Assembly: GCA_963783865.1 (NCBI GenBank)
Contig: CAWAPD010000001.1
Coordinates: forward strand, 930,001 to 994,000
Source: CAWAPD01 sp963783865
GTDB lineage: Bacteria > Actinomycetota > Thermoleophilia > UBA2241
Direction: 5' to 3'
Length of the DNA: 64,000 nucleotides
Positions 45,278-52,798 of the stretch are shown here, one piece after another. Below the pieces are notes generated by a model. That model was given only the letters and a program-made list of their open reading frames with translations, was not told where the DNA came from and searched no databases. The translations under genes and the position numbers were made by a program. The stretch's first letter is position 1. Each line of letters opens with the position of its first letter.

Positions 45278-45318
45278 CGCTGGTCACGCCGACGTCGCGC
45301 TTCGCGCCCGCGGCGTGA
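45274..45318 (+). other. 14-codon linker ORF bridging two genes by GTGA overlaps
   Basis: GTG 45274 overlaps the zinc-ribbon stop; the mini-ORF (MTLVTPTSRFAPAA) stops at 45316-45318, overlapping GTG 45315 of the epimerase gene. It may let ribosomes reinitiate, or mark a lost frame: no ribosome site is seen before 45315. Confidence 0.35.
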
Positions 45319-46088
45319 CTGCGCGGCTGCCCGACGACGTCGGTCTGACGAGCGGCGGCTACCCCGACGACACGCTCGCCGGCGCCCTCGAGCGCATCGG
45401 CTCCATGAGCTCGCTGGCCGAGGTCGCCTCTTGGGAGCCGGCGCACAGCATCGCCGACCCGGCCAACGAAGCCGCGGCCGCAGCGTGCGGCCTGCGTCTC
45501 ACCGTCCACGGCCCCTTCATCGGCCTCGATCCCGGCGCCGTCGACGAAGACGAACGCCGCGCGACCGTCGCCGAGCACCGGCGGCACGCCGAGGCGGCGG
45601 CGCGCGTGGGAGCGCTGGTGTACGTGGTGCATCCCGACTACAGCGAGAGGCCGATGGTGCGCGACGACGCGGTGAGGGCGGCGCTGGGGCGCACGATCGC
45701 CGACCTGACGGCGATGCAACGCGAGCTGGAGCTGCCGATCGCCATCGAGAACATGCCCGGCGCGGACCACTCACACTTCGTGGCTCCGGGAGAGCTCGAC
45801 CTGGGTGAGCTGGGCTTCGTGCTCGACACCGGCCACGCCGCGATCAGCGGCACGCTCGAAGCGTTCCTGCGCGACCCGCGGGCGAGGCTCACGCACGTGC
45901 ACCTGCACGACAACCGCGGGCCGGTCGACGACGACGACCCGCACGACGCCCTGGGGCGGGGGATCGTCGACGCGTCCGGGGTACTGGCGACGGCGCGCGC
46001 CGCCGGCGCCACGGTGATCCTCGAGATCCTGAGCGAGCCCGGGATCGTCGAGAGCATCGCGTACCTGCGGGAGCTCGGAGAGATCTGA
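45315..46088 (+). CDS. Sugar phosphate isomerase/epimerase-like TIM-barrel protein
   Basis: A 257-residue xylose-isomerase-like barrel. Strand motifs: VGLTSGGYPD (beta1), LRLTVHGPFIGLDPG, ALVYVVHPDYSE, LPIAIENMPGA (metal-ligand Glu), GFVLDTGHAAISG (Asp and His ligands), RLTHVHLHDNRGPVDDDDPHDALGRGIVD and VILEILSE (last Glu ligand). These fit a divalent-metal enzyme of the AP-endonuclease-2 fold. GTG 45315 is the best start because beta1 begins only eight residues later. Coupled to the zinc-ribbon gene by overlapping GTGA signals. The substrate is unknown. Confidence 0.85.
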   Translation: MTARLPDDVGLTSGGYPDDTLAGALERIGSMSSLAEVASWEPAHSIADPANEAAAAACGLRLTVHGPFIGLDPGAVDEDERRATVAEHRRHAEAAARVGALVYVVHPDYSERPMVRDDAVRAALGRTIADLTAMQRELELPIAIENMPGADHSHFVAPGELDLGELGFVLDTGHAAISGTLEAFLRDPRARLTHVHLHDNRGPVDDDDPHDALGRGIVDASGVLATARAAGATVILEILSEPGIVESIAYLRELGEI

Positions 46089-46095
46089 GGACCCT

Positions 46096-46132
46096 CGGGG
46101 GCGGGGCGGCCGTATCGGCCGCCCCGCCCCCG
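46096..46132. terminator. Bidirectional hairpin between epimerase and MarR-fusion genes
   Basis: Perfect 17-base arms (46096-46112, 46116-46132), loop TAT, between two convergent stops. Confidence 0.8.
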
Positions 46133-46136
46133 TCCC

Positions 46137-47234
46137 TTACTTCGTGTCGATCGACAGCTGGCTGGCGCCGCCGCTGAACCGCACCTCGTAGCGGTCTTGC
46201 GCCTGGGCGAAGCCGGGCGACTCGACGTGACTGCGGCCGGCGACCGAACCCAGCGCCTTGCCGTCGAAGACGAGCTGGCTGGCGCCGCCGCTCAGGACCG
46301 CCTGCAAGGCGGTCCCCGCGGGCCGGTGGATCTTCACCTGGCTGGCGCCTCCCGAAAGGCGGACGGGCACCATGCCGCTCGGCGCCGGCAGCCAGATCTC
46401 GGCGTCGCTGGCGCCGCCGCCGACGGACAGCGAGCGCAGTTCGATGCCGCGCAGGTCGGCCTCGAGCTGCCACATGCCGCCCTTGAGCTCGATCTCCCAG
46501 GGCACGGCCGTGGTGATCCAGATGTCGGAGACGGCGCCGCGCCAGTCGAACGGGCGGAACCGCCGCTTGTGCCCGATGGTCACCGTCCCGCCGTCGACCG
46601 TGATGTCCGGCGTGCCGCCCTTGAACTCGCCCCGGTAGAGCTCGGTCAGGGCCGGGTCGGCCTGCAGCGTCACCGTCGAAGCGCCCTTGGTGAACTCGAG
46701 GCGGCCGACGGTGACCCCGGTGAGCGGCGCGTCGAAGGTCTGCTCGCCGGCCGCCCCGGCGTCGGCCTCGGCCGCCGGAGCGGCCACCGCCTGCACCTGC
46801 GCCTCGTAGAACTCGCGCACGCCGCGGATGTAGTCGCGGATCGTGGTGACTCCGGCATCGTCGAGCTCGGTCAGGCGCGCGCGACTGGCCAGCTCCACCT
46901 CGCCCCAGACGCGCGCGCCCAGCTCGCGGGTGGCGGCGGTGGAGGTGACCAGCACGCGGCGGCGGTCGGTGGGGTCCGCGACCCGGTTGGCGTAGCCGCC
47001 GCGCTCCATGCGGTCGAGCACGGTCGTGATGGCGCCGGGGGTGAGGCCGCTCTCCTCGGCCAGCTCGCCGGCGGTCACGCGGCCGCGGCGGTACAGGATC
47101 CCGAGGCAGCGCAGGTCGGTGCGGTTGAGCCCGAACTCGGTGGCCACGGCCTCGTCGAGGCGGTCGGCCGTGCGCCGCAGCTCGCCCAGCTCGGCGCCCA
47201 CCTCGTCGATCAGTCTGTCGTGCGTGTCGCTCAT
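46137..47234 (-). CDS. MarR-family regulator fused to a beta-helical GGAS-repeat domain
   Basis: A 365-residue protein. Residues ~1-150 are a MarR winged helix (TDLRCLGILYRRGRVTAGELAEESGLTPGAITTVLDRMERGGYANRVADPTDRRRVLV). After a short Ala-rich linker, residues ~185-365 form a beta-rich domain with recurring LSGGASQ-type units (GGGASDAEI, LSGGASQVKI, LSGGASQLVF, FSGGASQLSI), like DUF4097/toast-rack beta-helices that are normally extracytoplasmic. There is no signal peptide or membrane segment. ATG 47234 starts the MarR fold. It is divergent from an ABC exporter, which it probably regulates, perhaps sensing its ligand through the C-terminal domain. Confidence 0.85.
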   Translation of the reverse strand: MSDTHDRLIDEVGAELGELRRTADRLDEAVATEFGLNRTDLRCLGILYRRGRVTAGELAEESGLTPGAITTVLDRMERGGYANRVADPTDRRRVLVTSTAATRELGARVWGEVELASRARLTELDDAGVTTIRDYIRGVREFYEAQVQAVAAPAAEADAGAAGEQTFDAPLTGVTVGRLEFTKGASTVTLQADPALTELYRGEFKGGTPDITVDGGTVTIGHKRRFRPFDWRGAVSDIWITTAVPWEIELKGGMWQLEADLRGIELRSLSVGGGASDAEIWLPAPSGMVPVRLSGGASQVKIHRPAGTALQAVLSGGASQLVFDGKALGSVAGRSHVESPGFAQAQDRYEVRFSGGASQLSIDTK

Positions 47235-47328
47235 GTCGCTCGCCTCGCTCCAAGGGAAGGGGCCTACGAGCGCTCGTGGCCCGTATCCTAATCGATTGTC
47301 GGCAAGAACAATACCACGAGAAAGATGT

Positions 47329-47358
47329 TTGACAACTAAACTATCGTGCAACTAAACT
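47329..47358 (+). promoter_or_regulatory. Promoter with overlapping direct repeat for the ABC exporter
   Basis: TTGACA (47329-47334) and TAAACT (47353-47358) are 18 bases apart, the best sigma-70-type promoter in the window. CAACTAAACT occurs twice (47333-47342, 47349-47358) across it, and an ATTGT/ACAAT inverted repeat lies at 47295-47312. This A/T-rich divergent region is a likely operator for the MarR-type regulator. Confidence 0.6.
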
Positions 47359-47441
47359 GTGCCAGCAACGAAACGATGCCCGGCCAGCCAGGCGCGAGAA
47401 AGCCGTTTGGTGGCCGGGATGGAACGAGAAAGGCGGGTCCG

Positions 47442-48407
47442 ATGGCGAAGGTGATCGAAGTCCGGGGTCTCGTGAAGACCTACGGCAAGGACGTGCGAGC
47501 GCTCGATGGACTCGACTTGAGCGTCGAGGCAGGGAGCGTGTTCGGGCTGCTGGGGCCCAACGGGGCCGGAAAGTCCACCGCGGTCAAAGTGCTGACGACG
47601 CTGGCGCGCCCCGACGCAGGCGAGGCGCGCGTGGCGGGCCTCGACGTCGTGAAGGACGCGGCGGCCGTGCGGCGCGTGATCGGCGTCATCGCCCAGAAGT
47701 CTGGCCTCGACCGGGCGGCGACCGGCCGCGAGAACGTGCGGCTGCAGGGTCACATGTACGGGATGCGGGGAAGGGCGCTCGAGGAGCGCGTCTCCGCGCT
47801 CCTCGAGCGCCTCGGTCTGGCCGACGCCGCCGACCGCGTGGCCGGCAAGTACTCCGGGGGCATGCAGCGGCGCCTGGACGTGGCCATCGGCCTCGTCCAC
47901 AGCCCGCAGGTCCTGTTCCTCGACGAGCCGACGACCGGCCTCGACCCCGAAGCGCGGGCAGCGCTGTGGGATGAGATCGAGCGCCTGATCGCCGACGAGG
48001 GGCTGACGATCCTCCTCACCACGCACTACCTGGAGGAGGCGGACCGCCTGGCCCGGGAGCTCGTGATCGTCGACAAGGGCAAGGTCGTCGTGGCCGGCAG
48101 CCCCGAAGCGCTCAAGGGCGAGCTGGCCGGCGACGCGCTCCACATCGAGCTGACCGCGCCGCCGCTGAACGGCGAGGTGCACCGCGGCCTGGCGACGGTC
48201 GCGGGGCTGCGCGAGATCGCGCTCGACGGGCGCACGCTGCGCGCCCGGGCCGACAGCGGCGCCACGGCCGTGCCGGCCGTCCTGGCGGCGCTCGAATCCG
48301 AAGGCGTGGGCGTGGCGGCCGTCACGGTCTCCCGGCCCTCGCTCGACGACGTCTACCTTCGCTACGCCGGACGCGCGTTCAGCGAAGCCGACCGGGAGGT
48401 CGCGTGA
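47442..48407 (+). CDS. ABC exporter ATP-binding protein (DrrA type)
   Basis: A 321-residue ATPase. Walker A is GPNGAGKST, Q-loop VIAQKSGLDRAATGRENVRLQGHMYG, signature KYSGGMQRRLDVAIGL, Walker B VLFLDEPTTGLDPEAR, switch LLTTHYLEEAD. The C-terminal ~90 residues are the daunorubicin-resistance-type extension (VSRPSLDDVYLRYAGRAFSE). ATG 47442 gives the family start (MAKVIEVRGLVKTYG). It overlaps the permease gene by 4 bases. Probably exports a drug, lipid or antibiotic, with the divergent MarR-type gene as its likely regulator. Confidence 0.95.
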   Translation: MAKVIEVRGLVKTYGKDVRALDGLDLSVEAGSVFGLLGPNGAGKSTAVKVLTTLARPDAGEARVAGLDVVKDAAAVRRVIGVIAQKSGLDRAATGRENVRLQGHMYGMRGRALEERVSALLERLGLADAADRVAGKYSGGMQRRLDVAIGLVHSPQVLFLDEPTTGLDPEARAALWDEIERLIADEGLTILLTTHYLEEADRLARELVIVDKGKVVVAGSPEALKGELAGDALHIELTAPPLNGEVHRGLATVAGLREIALDGRTLRARADSGATAVPAVLAALESEGVGVAAVTVSRPSLDDVYLRYAGRAFSEADREVA

Positions 48408-49177
48408 TGAAGACGCTCAACCACACCTGGTTCCTCTGCTGGCGGGCGCTGCGCGACCTGTCGCGCCAGCCCGCCTGGATCGTGATCTCTCTGATGCAGC
48501 CGCTGATCTACCTGCTGATCTTCGCGCCGGCGTTCAAGAGCGTGGCGCAGATCCCCGGCTTCGGCGGCACCTACCTCGACTTCCTGGCTCCCGGCATCGT
48601 GGTCATGACCGTGATGTTCTCCGGCGGCTGGGTCGGGATGAGCGTGATGGACGACATCGATCGCGGGGTCATCGACCGGCTGCTCGTGTCGCCGGCCTCG
48701 CGGACGGCGATCATCGGCGGCCGCCTGCTGCAGGGCGCCATCCTGGCGGTGGTGCAGGCCGGGATCATCCTCGGCATCGGGTTCCTGATGGGCGCCACCT
48801 ATCCGGACGGCACCCTCGGGATCGCGATCCTGCTGCTCTGCTCGGTCCTGCTGGGCGAGGCGATCGGCGCCCTGTCGACGGGTCTCGCGCTGCTGGCCCG
48901 CAAGGAGGAGACGGTCATCGCCACCATCAACATGGTGCTGACGCCGCTCATGTTCCTCTCGGCGGTGTTCATGCGCATCGAGCTGATGCCCCACTGGATC
49001 CGCGCGACGGCGACCTACAATCCAGTGAACTGGGCGCTCGTCGCCGGGCGCGGGGCGATGCAGGCGAGCGTCGACTGGAGCCCCGTCCTGTGGCACATGG
49101 GCTTCCTCGTCGCGTTCGCGGCCGGATGCTCGCTGCTCGCGACGCAGGCCTTCCGCGTCTACCAGCACGCGGCGTAG
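48404..49177 (+). CDS. ABC-2 type exporter permease (DrrB type)
   Basis: A 257-residue membrane protein with six hydrophobic segments. W.V.SLMQPLIYLLIFAPAF, the FLAPGIVVMTVMFSGGWVGMSVMDDIDRGVIDRLLVSPASRTAIIGGR block and the final NPVNWALVAGRGAM are typical of DrrB-like permeases. It starts at GTG 48404, overlapping the ATPase stop (GTGA), or at the adjacent ATG 48407. With the ATPase it forms the complete exporter. Confidence 0.94.
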   Translation: MMKTLNHTWFLCWRALRDLSRQPAWIVISLMQPLIYLLIFAPAFKSVAQIPGFGGTYLDFLAPGIVVMTVMFSGGWVGMSVMDDIDRGVIDRLLVSPASRTAIIGGRLLQGAILAVVQAGIILGIGFLMGATYPDGTLGIAILLLCSVLLGEAIGALSTGLALLARKEETVIATINMVLTPLMFLSAVFMRIELMPHWIRATATYNPVNWALVAGRGAMQASVDWSPVLWHMGFLVAFAAGCSLLATQAFRVYQHAA

Positions 49178-49188
49178 GAAGAAACCCG

Positions 49189-49224
49189 GGGGCGGGGGCC
49201 GGCCGTAGGGCCGGCCCCCGCCCC
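49189..49224 (+). terminator. Terminator of the ABC exporter operon
   Basis: Perfect 16-base G/C arms (49189-49204, 49209-49224), loop GTAG, 11 bases after the permease stop. Confidence 0.75.
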
Positions 49225-49272
49225 GTCTTGGTAGACTGGGCCGTGGCCACGACCAGCCACGGAGGAACGCAC

Positions 49273-50106
49273 ATGAGCAGCAAGCCCACCTACGCCGGCA
49301 CCGCCGACTACATCGCCTCGCCCGAGCTGATGCAGACGGTCAACGTGGCGATGACCCTGTCGCGGCCGCTGCTCATCAAGGGCGAGCCCGGTACCGGCAA
49401 GACCATGCTGGCCCAGAGCATCGCCCGCGGCCTCGGCATGCCGCTGATCGTGTGGAACATCAAGTCGACGACCAAGGCGCAGGACGGCCTGTACCTGTAC
49501 GACACCGTGCAGCGCCTGTACGACAGCCAGTTCGGCGACGGCGATGTAAGCAACATCGCCCACTACGTCCGCCTCGGCAAGCTCGGCGAGGCGTTCACCT
49601 CGGCGGAGCGCGTGGTGCTGCTGATCGACGAGGTCGACAAGGCCGACATCGAGTTTCCCAACGACCTGCTCTGGGAGCTCGACCAGATGGAGTTCCAGAT
49701 CCCCGAGACCCACGAGACGGTCGCCGCCACGCAGCGCCCGGTCGTGATCATCACCTCGAACGCCGAGAAGGAGCTGCCCGACGCCTTCCTGCGCCGCTGC
49801 GTGTTCCACTTCATCGAGTTCCCCGACGCCGAGATGATGGAGCGGATCGTGCGCGTGCACCATCCCGGCCTCGACCGGAAGCTGCTGCAGCTGGCGCTGC
49901 AGGCGTTCTACTGGCTGCGCGGCGTGCCGGGGCTGCAGAAGAAGCCGTCGACCAGCGAGCTGATCGACTGGGTGCAGGCGCTGCAGGTCGGCGGCGTGCG
50001 CCACGAGGACATCGTGGCCACGATGCCGTTCCTCGGCGTGCTGCTCAAGAAGGACCACGACGTGGACGTGGCGCTGAACGCGCTGCGCATCGGGCGCGGG
50101 CGCTAG
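49273..50106 (+). CDS. MoxR-type AAA+ ATPase
   Basis: A 277-residue AAA+ chaperone-like ATPase. Walker A GEPGTGKT at residues 37-44; Walker B VVLLIDEVDKAD; sensor 1 VIITSN; arginine-finger region DAFLRRCVFHFIEFPD; sensor 2/C-terminal helix bundle with TSELIDWVQAL. ATG 49273 follows GGAGG. A TAGACT -10-like element lies near 49232. MoxR proteins usually act with a VWA protein on a metalloenzyme; the VWA gene is at 50932, 0.8 kb downstream on the same strand, so the pair likely work together. Confidence 0.93.
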   Translation: MSSKPTYAGTADYIASPELMQTVNVAMTLSRPLLIKGEPGTGKTMLAQSIARGLGMPLIVWNIKSTTKAQDGLYLYDTVQRLYDSQFGDGDVSNIAHYVRLGKLGEAFTSAERVVLLIDEVDKADIEFPNDLLWELDQMEFQIPETHETVAATQRPVVIITSNAEKELPDAFLRRCVFHFIEFPDAEMMERIVRVHHPGLDRKLLQLALQAFYWLRGVPGLQKKPSTSELIDWVQALQVGGVRHEDIVATMPFLGVLLKKDHDVDVALNALRIGRGR

Positions 50107-50138
50107 CGCCCGCGGTCATCGCCGGAGAGGAGAGCGAC

Positions 50139-50168
50139 ATGTTCGGTCGGCAGTGGGACTCCTGGTGA
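50139..50168 (+). other. 9-codon micro-ORF with ribosome site
   Basis: ATG 50139 follows GAGAGGAG. It encodes MFGRQWDSW and stops at 50166-50168, overlapping the GTG of the next small ORF as GTGA. It could be a leader peptide or reinitiation device for the downstream membrane peptide. Confidence 0.3.
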
Positions 50169-50260
50169 GGGCGATCGTCACGGTGGCGGTCTGCGTAGCG
50201 ATCATCGGCGCGGTCGTCGGGGTCGCCGTGTTGATCCTGCGCCGCGTCACGCGGGACTAG
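50165..50260 (+). CDS. 31-residue single-helix membrane peptide
   Basis: The GTG start overlaps the stop of a 9-codon micro-ORF. The peptide RAIVTVAVCVAIIGAVVGVA...LRRVTRD is one hydrophobic helix with a basic C-terminus. It lies between MoxR and isochorismatase-like genes, 7 bases before the latter. Its conservation is unknown; a chance ORF is possible. Confidence 0.45.
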   Translation: MRAIVTVAVCVAIIGAVVGVAVLILRRVTRD

Positions 50261-50267
50261 ACCCGCC

Positions 50268-50918
50268 GTGGGCGTCCCCACCCGGCTCAGCGATCCGGCC
50301 CTGATCCTGATCGACGTGCAGCCGGGGTTCGAGGCGGCGGTCGGCGAGACGGTGCACGGCGCCGCGCTCGATCTGGCTCCGCTGCGGTTGCGGCTCGAGA
50401 AGCTGCTGATCATGGCCGACTGCCTCGAGCTGCCGACGCTAGCGACCTTCGAGCGGCCCGGCGCGAACGGCTGGCTGCCCGAGTGGCTGGAGCGTGTCTG
50501 GCCGGCGCACGGGCAGCGGTTCGTGAAGCAGGCGTACGGCTGCTGCGGCGAGGCCGACATCGCGGCTGCGGTCGCCGCGACGGGCAGGCGCCAGCTCCTG
50601 GTAGCCGGCGCCGAGACCGACGTGTGTGTGCTGCAGTCGACCCTCGGGTTCCTCGAGCTCGGCTACCAGGTCTTCCTGCTCGAGGACTGCGTCTTCACGA
50701 CCGAGGCGGACGCGGGGACGGCGCTGCGCCGCCTGGAGGCGGCCGGCGCCGTCCCCTGTACGCTCAAGACCGCCTACTACGAGCTGCAGAAGACGGCCGC
50801 GATCTGGGACGACCCGGCCGTGCTGGGCTCGCCGTGGGAGCGGCTCCTGCCGCTCTTCGGCGAGCCCGAATCCTGGCCGGCCTGGCCGCCGGTGACGGGC
50901 GGCGGCGCCGGCCGCTGA
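50268..50918 (+). CDS. Isochorismatase-family cysteine hydrolase
   Basis: A 216-residue alpha/beta hydrolase of the isochorismatase/nicotinamidase superfamily. The catalytic triad is visible: Asp16 in LILIDVQPGF, a Lys in RFVKQAYG and Cys120 in VAGAETDVCVLQST, preceded by the cis-peptide region. GTG 50268. The C-terminal ~40 residues extend past the usual fold (WERLLPLFGEPESWP). It is in line with the MoxR and VWA genes, which is unusual company. The substrate is not predictable; nicotinamide-like amides or isochorismate are the family norms. Confidence 0.9.
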   Translation: MGVPTRLSDPALILIDVQPGFEAAVGETVHGAALDLAPLRLRLEKLLIMADCLELPTLATFERPGANGWLPEWLERVWPAHGQRFVKQAYGCCGEADIAAAVAATGRRQLLVAGAETDVCVLQSTLGFLELGYQVFLLEDCVFTTEADAGTALRRLEAAGAVPCTLKTAYYELQKTAAIWDDPAVLGSPWERLLPLFGEPESWPAWPPVTGGGAGR

Positions 50919-50931
50919 GGGGGCGCAGCAG

Positions 50932-52140
50932 GTGTTCACGAGCTTCTTCTTCCTGCTGCGCGCCTACGGCGTGCCGGTCACCATCACCGAGTGGATGATG
51001 CTGATGCGCGCCCTGGCCGACGGCCTCGCCCTCAGCAGCCTCGACCGCTTCTACACGCTGGCGCGGTCCATCCTGGTCAAGTCCGAGACCTTCTACGACC
51101 AGTACGACCAGGCGTTCGCGGCCTGCTTCGAGGGCATCGAGACGCCGGTCGAGATCGCCGACGAGGTCTGGGACTGGCTCAGCGACCCATTGACCATGCC
51201 GGGCCTGTCCGAGGCCGAGAAGCGTGAGCTTCTGGCAATGATGGAGGACCTCGATCTCGACGAGCTCAAGCGCCTGTTCGAGGAGCGCCTGGCCGAGCAG
51301 GACGAGGCCCACCACGGCGGCAGCCGATGGGTCGGCACCGGCGGTACGTCGCCGTTCGGTCACTCCGGGTTCCACCCCGGCGGCATCCGTGTGGGCGGCG
51401 AGAGCCGCGACCGCAGCGCCGTGAAAGTCGCCGGGGAGCGCCGCTACCGCGGCTACCGCACCGACGTGAAGGTCGGCGTGCGCCAGTTCGAGCTGGCCTT
51501 GCGCCGCCTGCGCCAGCTCAGCTCGAAGAACGAGGGCGTGCCCGACGAGCTCGACCTGGACGAGACGATCGAGGAGACGGCCGACAACGCCGGCCGGTTG
51601 TCGCTCGTCTGGCGCCGCAGCCGGCGCAACGCGGTCAAGGTCGTGCTGCTCATGGACGTCGGCGGCTCGATGAGCCCCTACGTGCGCCTCTGCAACCAGC
51701 TCTTCAGCGCCGTCAACAGCCAGACGCACTTCAGGGACCTCAGGACCTACTACTTCCACAACTGCGTCTACGACTGGGTCTACCGCGACCCCAAGATGAC
51801 CAGCCATTTCGCCTTCTCGACCAGCCGCCTGCTCCACGACCTGCCCGGCGATTACAAGCTCATCGTCGTGGGCGACGCGGCGATGGCGCCGAGCGAGCTG
51901 CTCAGCCGGAACGGGATCATCTGGTGGGGTCACTCGAACGACGAGCCCGGCATCGAGTGGCTGCGCCGCCTGCGGCGCCACTTCGACCACTCGGTGTGGC
52001 TGAACACCATCCCGGCCGACCACTGGGACTTCACCTACGGCAGCCACACGATCTCGCTGATCCGCCAGGTCTTCCCGATGGAGGAACTCTCGCTCGACGG
52101 GCTGCAGGCGGCGGTCAAGAAGCTGATGGTGGCGCGGTAA
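50932..52140 (+). CDS. VWA-domain protein, CoxE-like partner of MoxR
   Basis: A 402-residue protein. N-terminal helical region (FFFLLRAYGVPVTITEWMMLMRAL), a charged linker with LFEERLAEQDEAHHGG, a Gly-rich stretch (~135-155), then the VWA domain (~230-390) with the metal site VVLLMDVGGSMSPY, FHNCVYDWVYRD, LIVVGDAAMAPSE and SVWLNTIP. The first Ser of the usual DxSxS metal site is Gly; I recall this as common in CoxE-like VWA proteins. GTG 50932. It probably works with the MoxR ATPase as a protein or metal-centre maturation pair. Confidence 0.88.
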   Translation: MFTSFFFLLRAYGVPVTITEWMMLMRALADGLALSSLDRFYTLARSILVKSETFYDQYDQAFAACFEGIETPVEIADEVWDWLSDPLTMPGLSEAEKRELLAMMEDLDLDELKRLFEERLAEQDEAHHGGSRWVGTGGTSPFGHSGFHPGGIRVGGESRDRSAVKVAGERRYRGYRTDVKVGVRQFELALRRLRQLSSKNEGVPDELDLDETIEETADNAGRLSLVWRRSRRNAVKVVLLMDVGGSMSPYVRLCNQLFSAVNSQTHFRDLRTYYFHNCVYDWVYRDPKMTSHFAFSTSRLLHDLPGDYKLIVVGDAAMAPSELLSRNGIIWWGHSNDEPGIEWLRRLRRHFDHSVWLNTIPADHWDFTYGSHTISLIRQVFPMEELSLDGLQAAVKKLMVAR

Positions 52141-52143
52141 GCT

Positions 52144-52193
52144 TGGCGCGGTGGGCGCCGGGCCCGGCCGCTGGGCCGGCGCCCGCCGCGCCA
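52144..52193 (+). terminator. Hairpin after the VWA gene
   Basis: A near-perfect stem (52144-52165 with 52173-52193; one G:U pair and one bulge), starting 4 bases after the stop. G/C-rich, no T-tract. It also lies downstream of the convergent minus-strand gene. Confidence 0.65.
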
Positions 52194-52230
52194 GATCGTT
52201 CCTGAGACCGGCCGGTTCGCGCCGTCCGGC

Positions 52231-52686
52231 TCAGGCGGCTTGGGCGATGTCCGCCGGGGGGGTCTCCTGCGACGCGGCGGCCGTCTCGGTCGTCTCCTCC
52301 TGGGCCGGGCGCGCGATCGGGACCATGCGCATGAGCGCGTCGCGCGAAGGCGGGTAGGCGAGCACCGCGCCCACCGCGACGGCCGTCGCGCCGCCGATGA
52401 TCAGGACGGGGACCCACGCGCTCGTGCGGCGCCGGGGCCGCATCAGCCGCTCGCCGGCGTCCTGCAGCGCGGCGAGGATCGTGTCGACCTGATGGCGGAT
52501 CTGCTCGTCGGTCACGAGCGAGCCGACACCCTCCTCGCTGACCTCGTCGTAGAGATGCCGGACGTTGTCCATGACGACCTTCACGTCGTCCCGCAGCCTC
52601 TCGTCCCGCGTCAGGCGCCGTACGTACGGCGCCGCCACGGTCGCCGCCCCGGCCGCCCTCATCACTTTCTGACCATCCAGAGCCAT
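52231..52686 (-). CDS. Membrane-associated protein of unknown function
   Basis: A 151-residue protein. Residues ~1-85 are a charged helical domain (RDERLRDDVKVVMDNVRHLYDEVSEEG, QIRHQVDTILAALQDAGERLM). One membrane helix follows (WVPVLIIGGATAVAVGAVLAY, ~93-113), then a Pro/Thr-rich tail. ATG 52686 has AGGAAGG 9 bases upstream; ATG 52692 is an alternative. There is no signal peptide, so the helical part is probably cytosolic. No family recognised. Confidence 0.65.
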   Translation of the reverse strand: MALDGQKVMRAAGAATVAAPYVRRLTRDERLRDDVKVVMDNVRHLYDEVSEEGVGSLVTDEQIRHQVDTILAALQDAGERLMRPRRRTSAWVPVLIIGGATAVAVGAVLAYPPSRDALMRMVPIARPAQEETTETAAASQETPPADIAQAA

Positions 52687-52798
52687 GTGCATCACCCTTC
52701 CTGGTCGAACTGCGCCGACGAACCGGTACCCTGACCGGAAGGGGGAGGGAGCAAACCGTTGACGCCGGGTCGCCGCCGGCCGGTGATATCGTTCGCCC

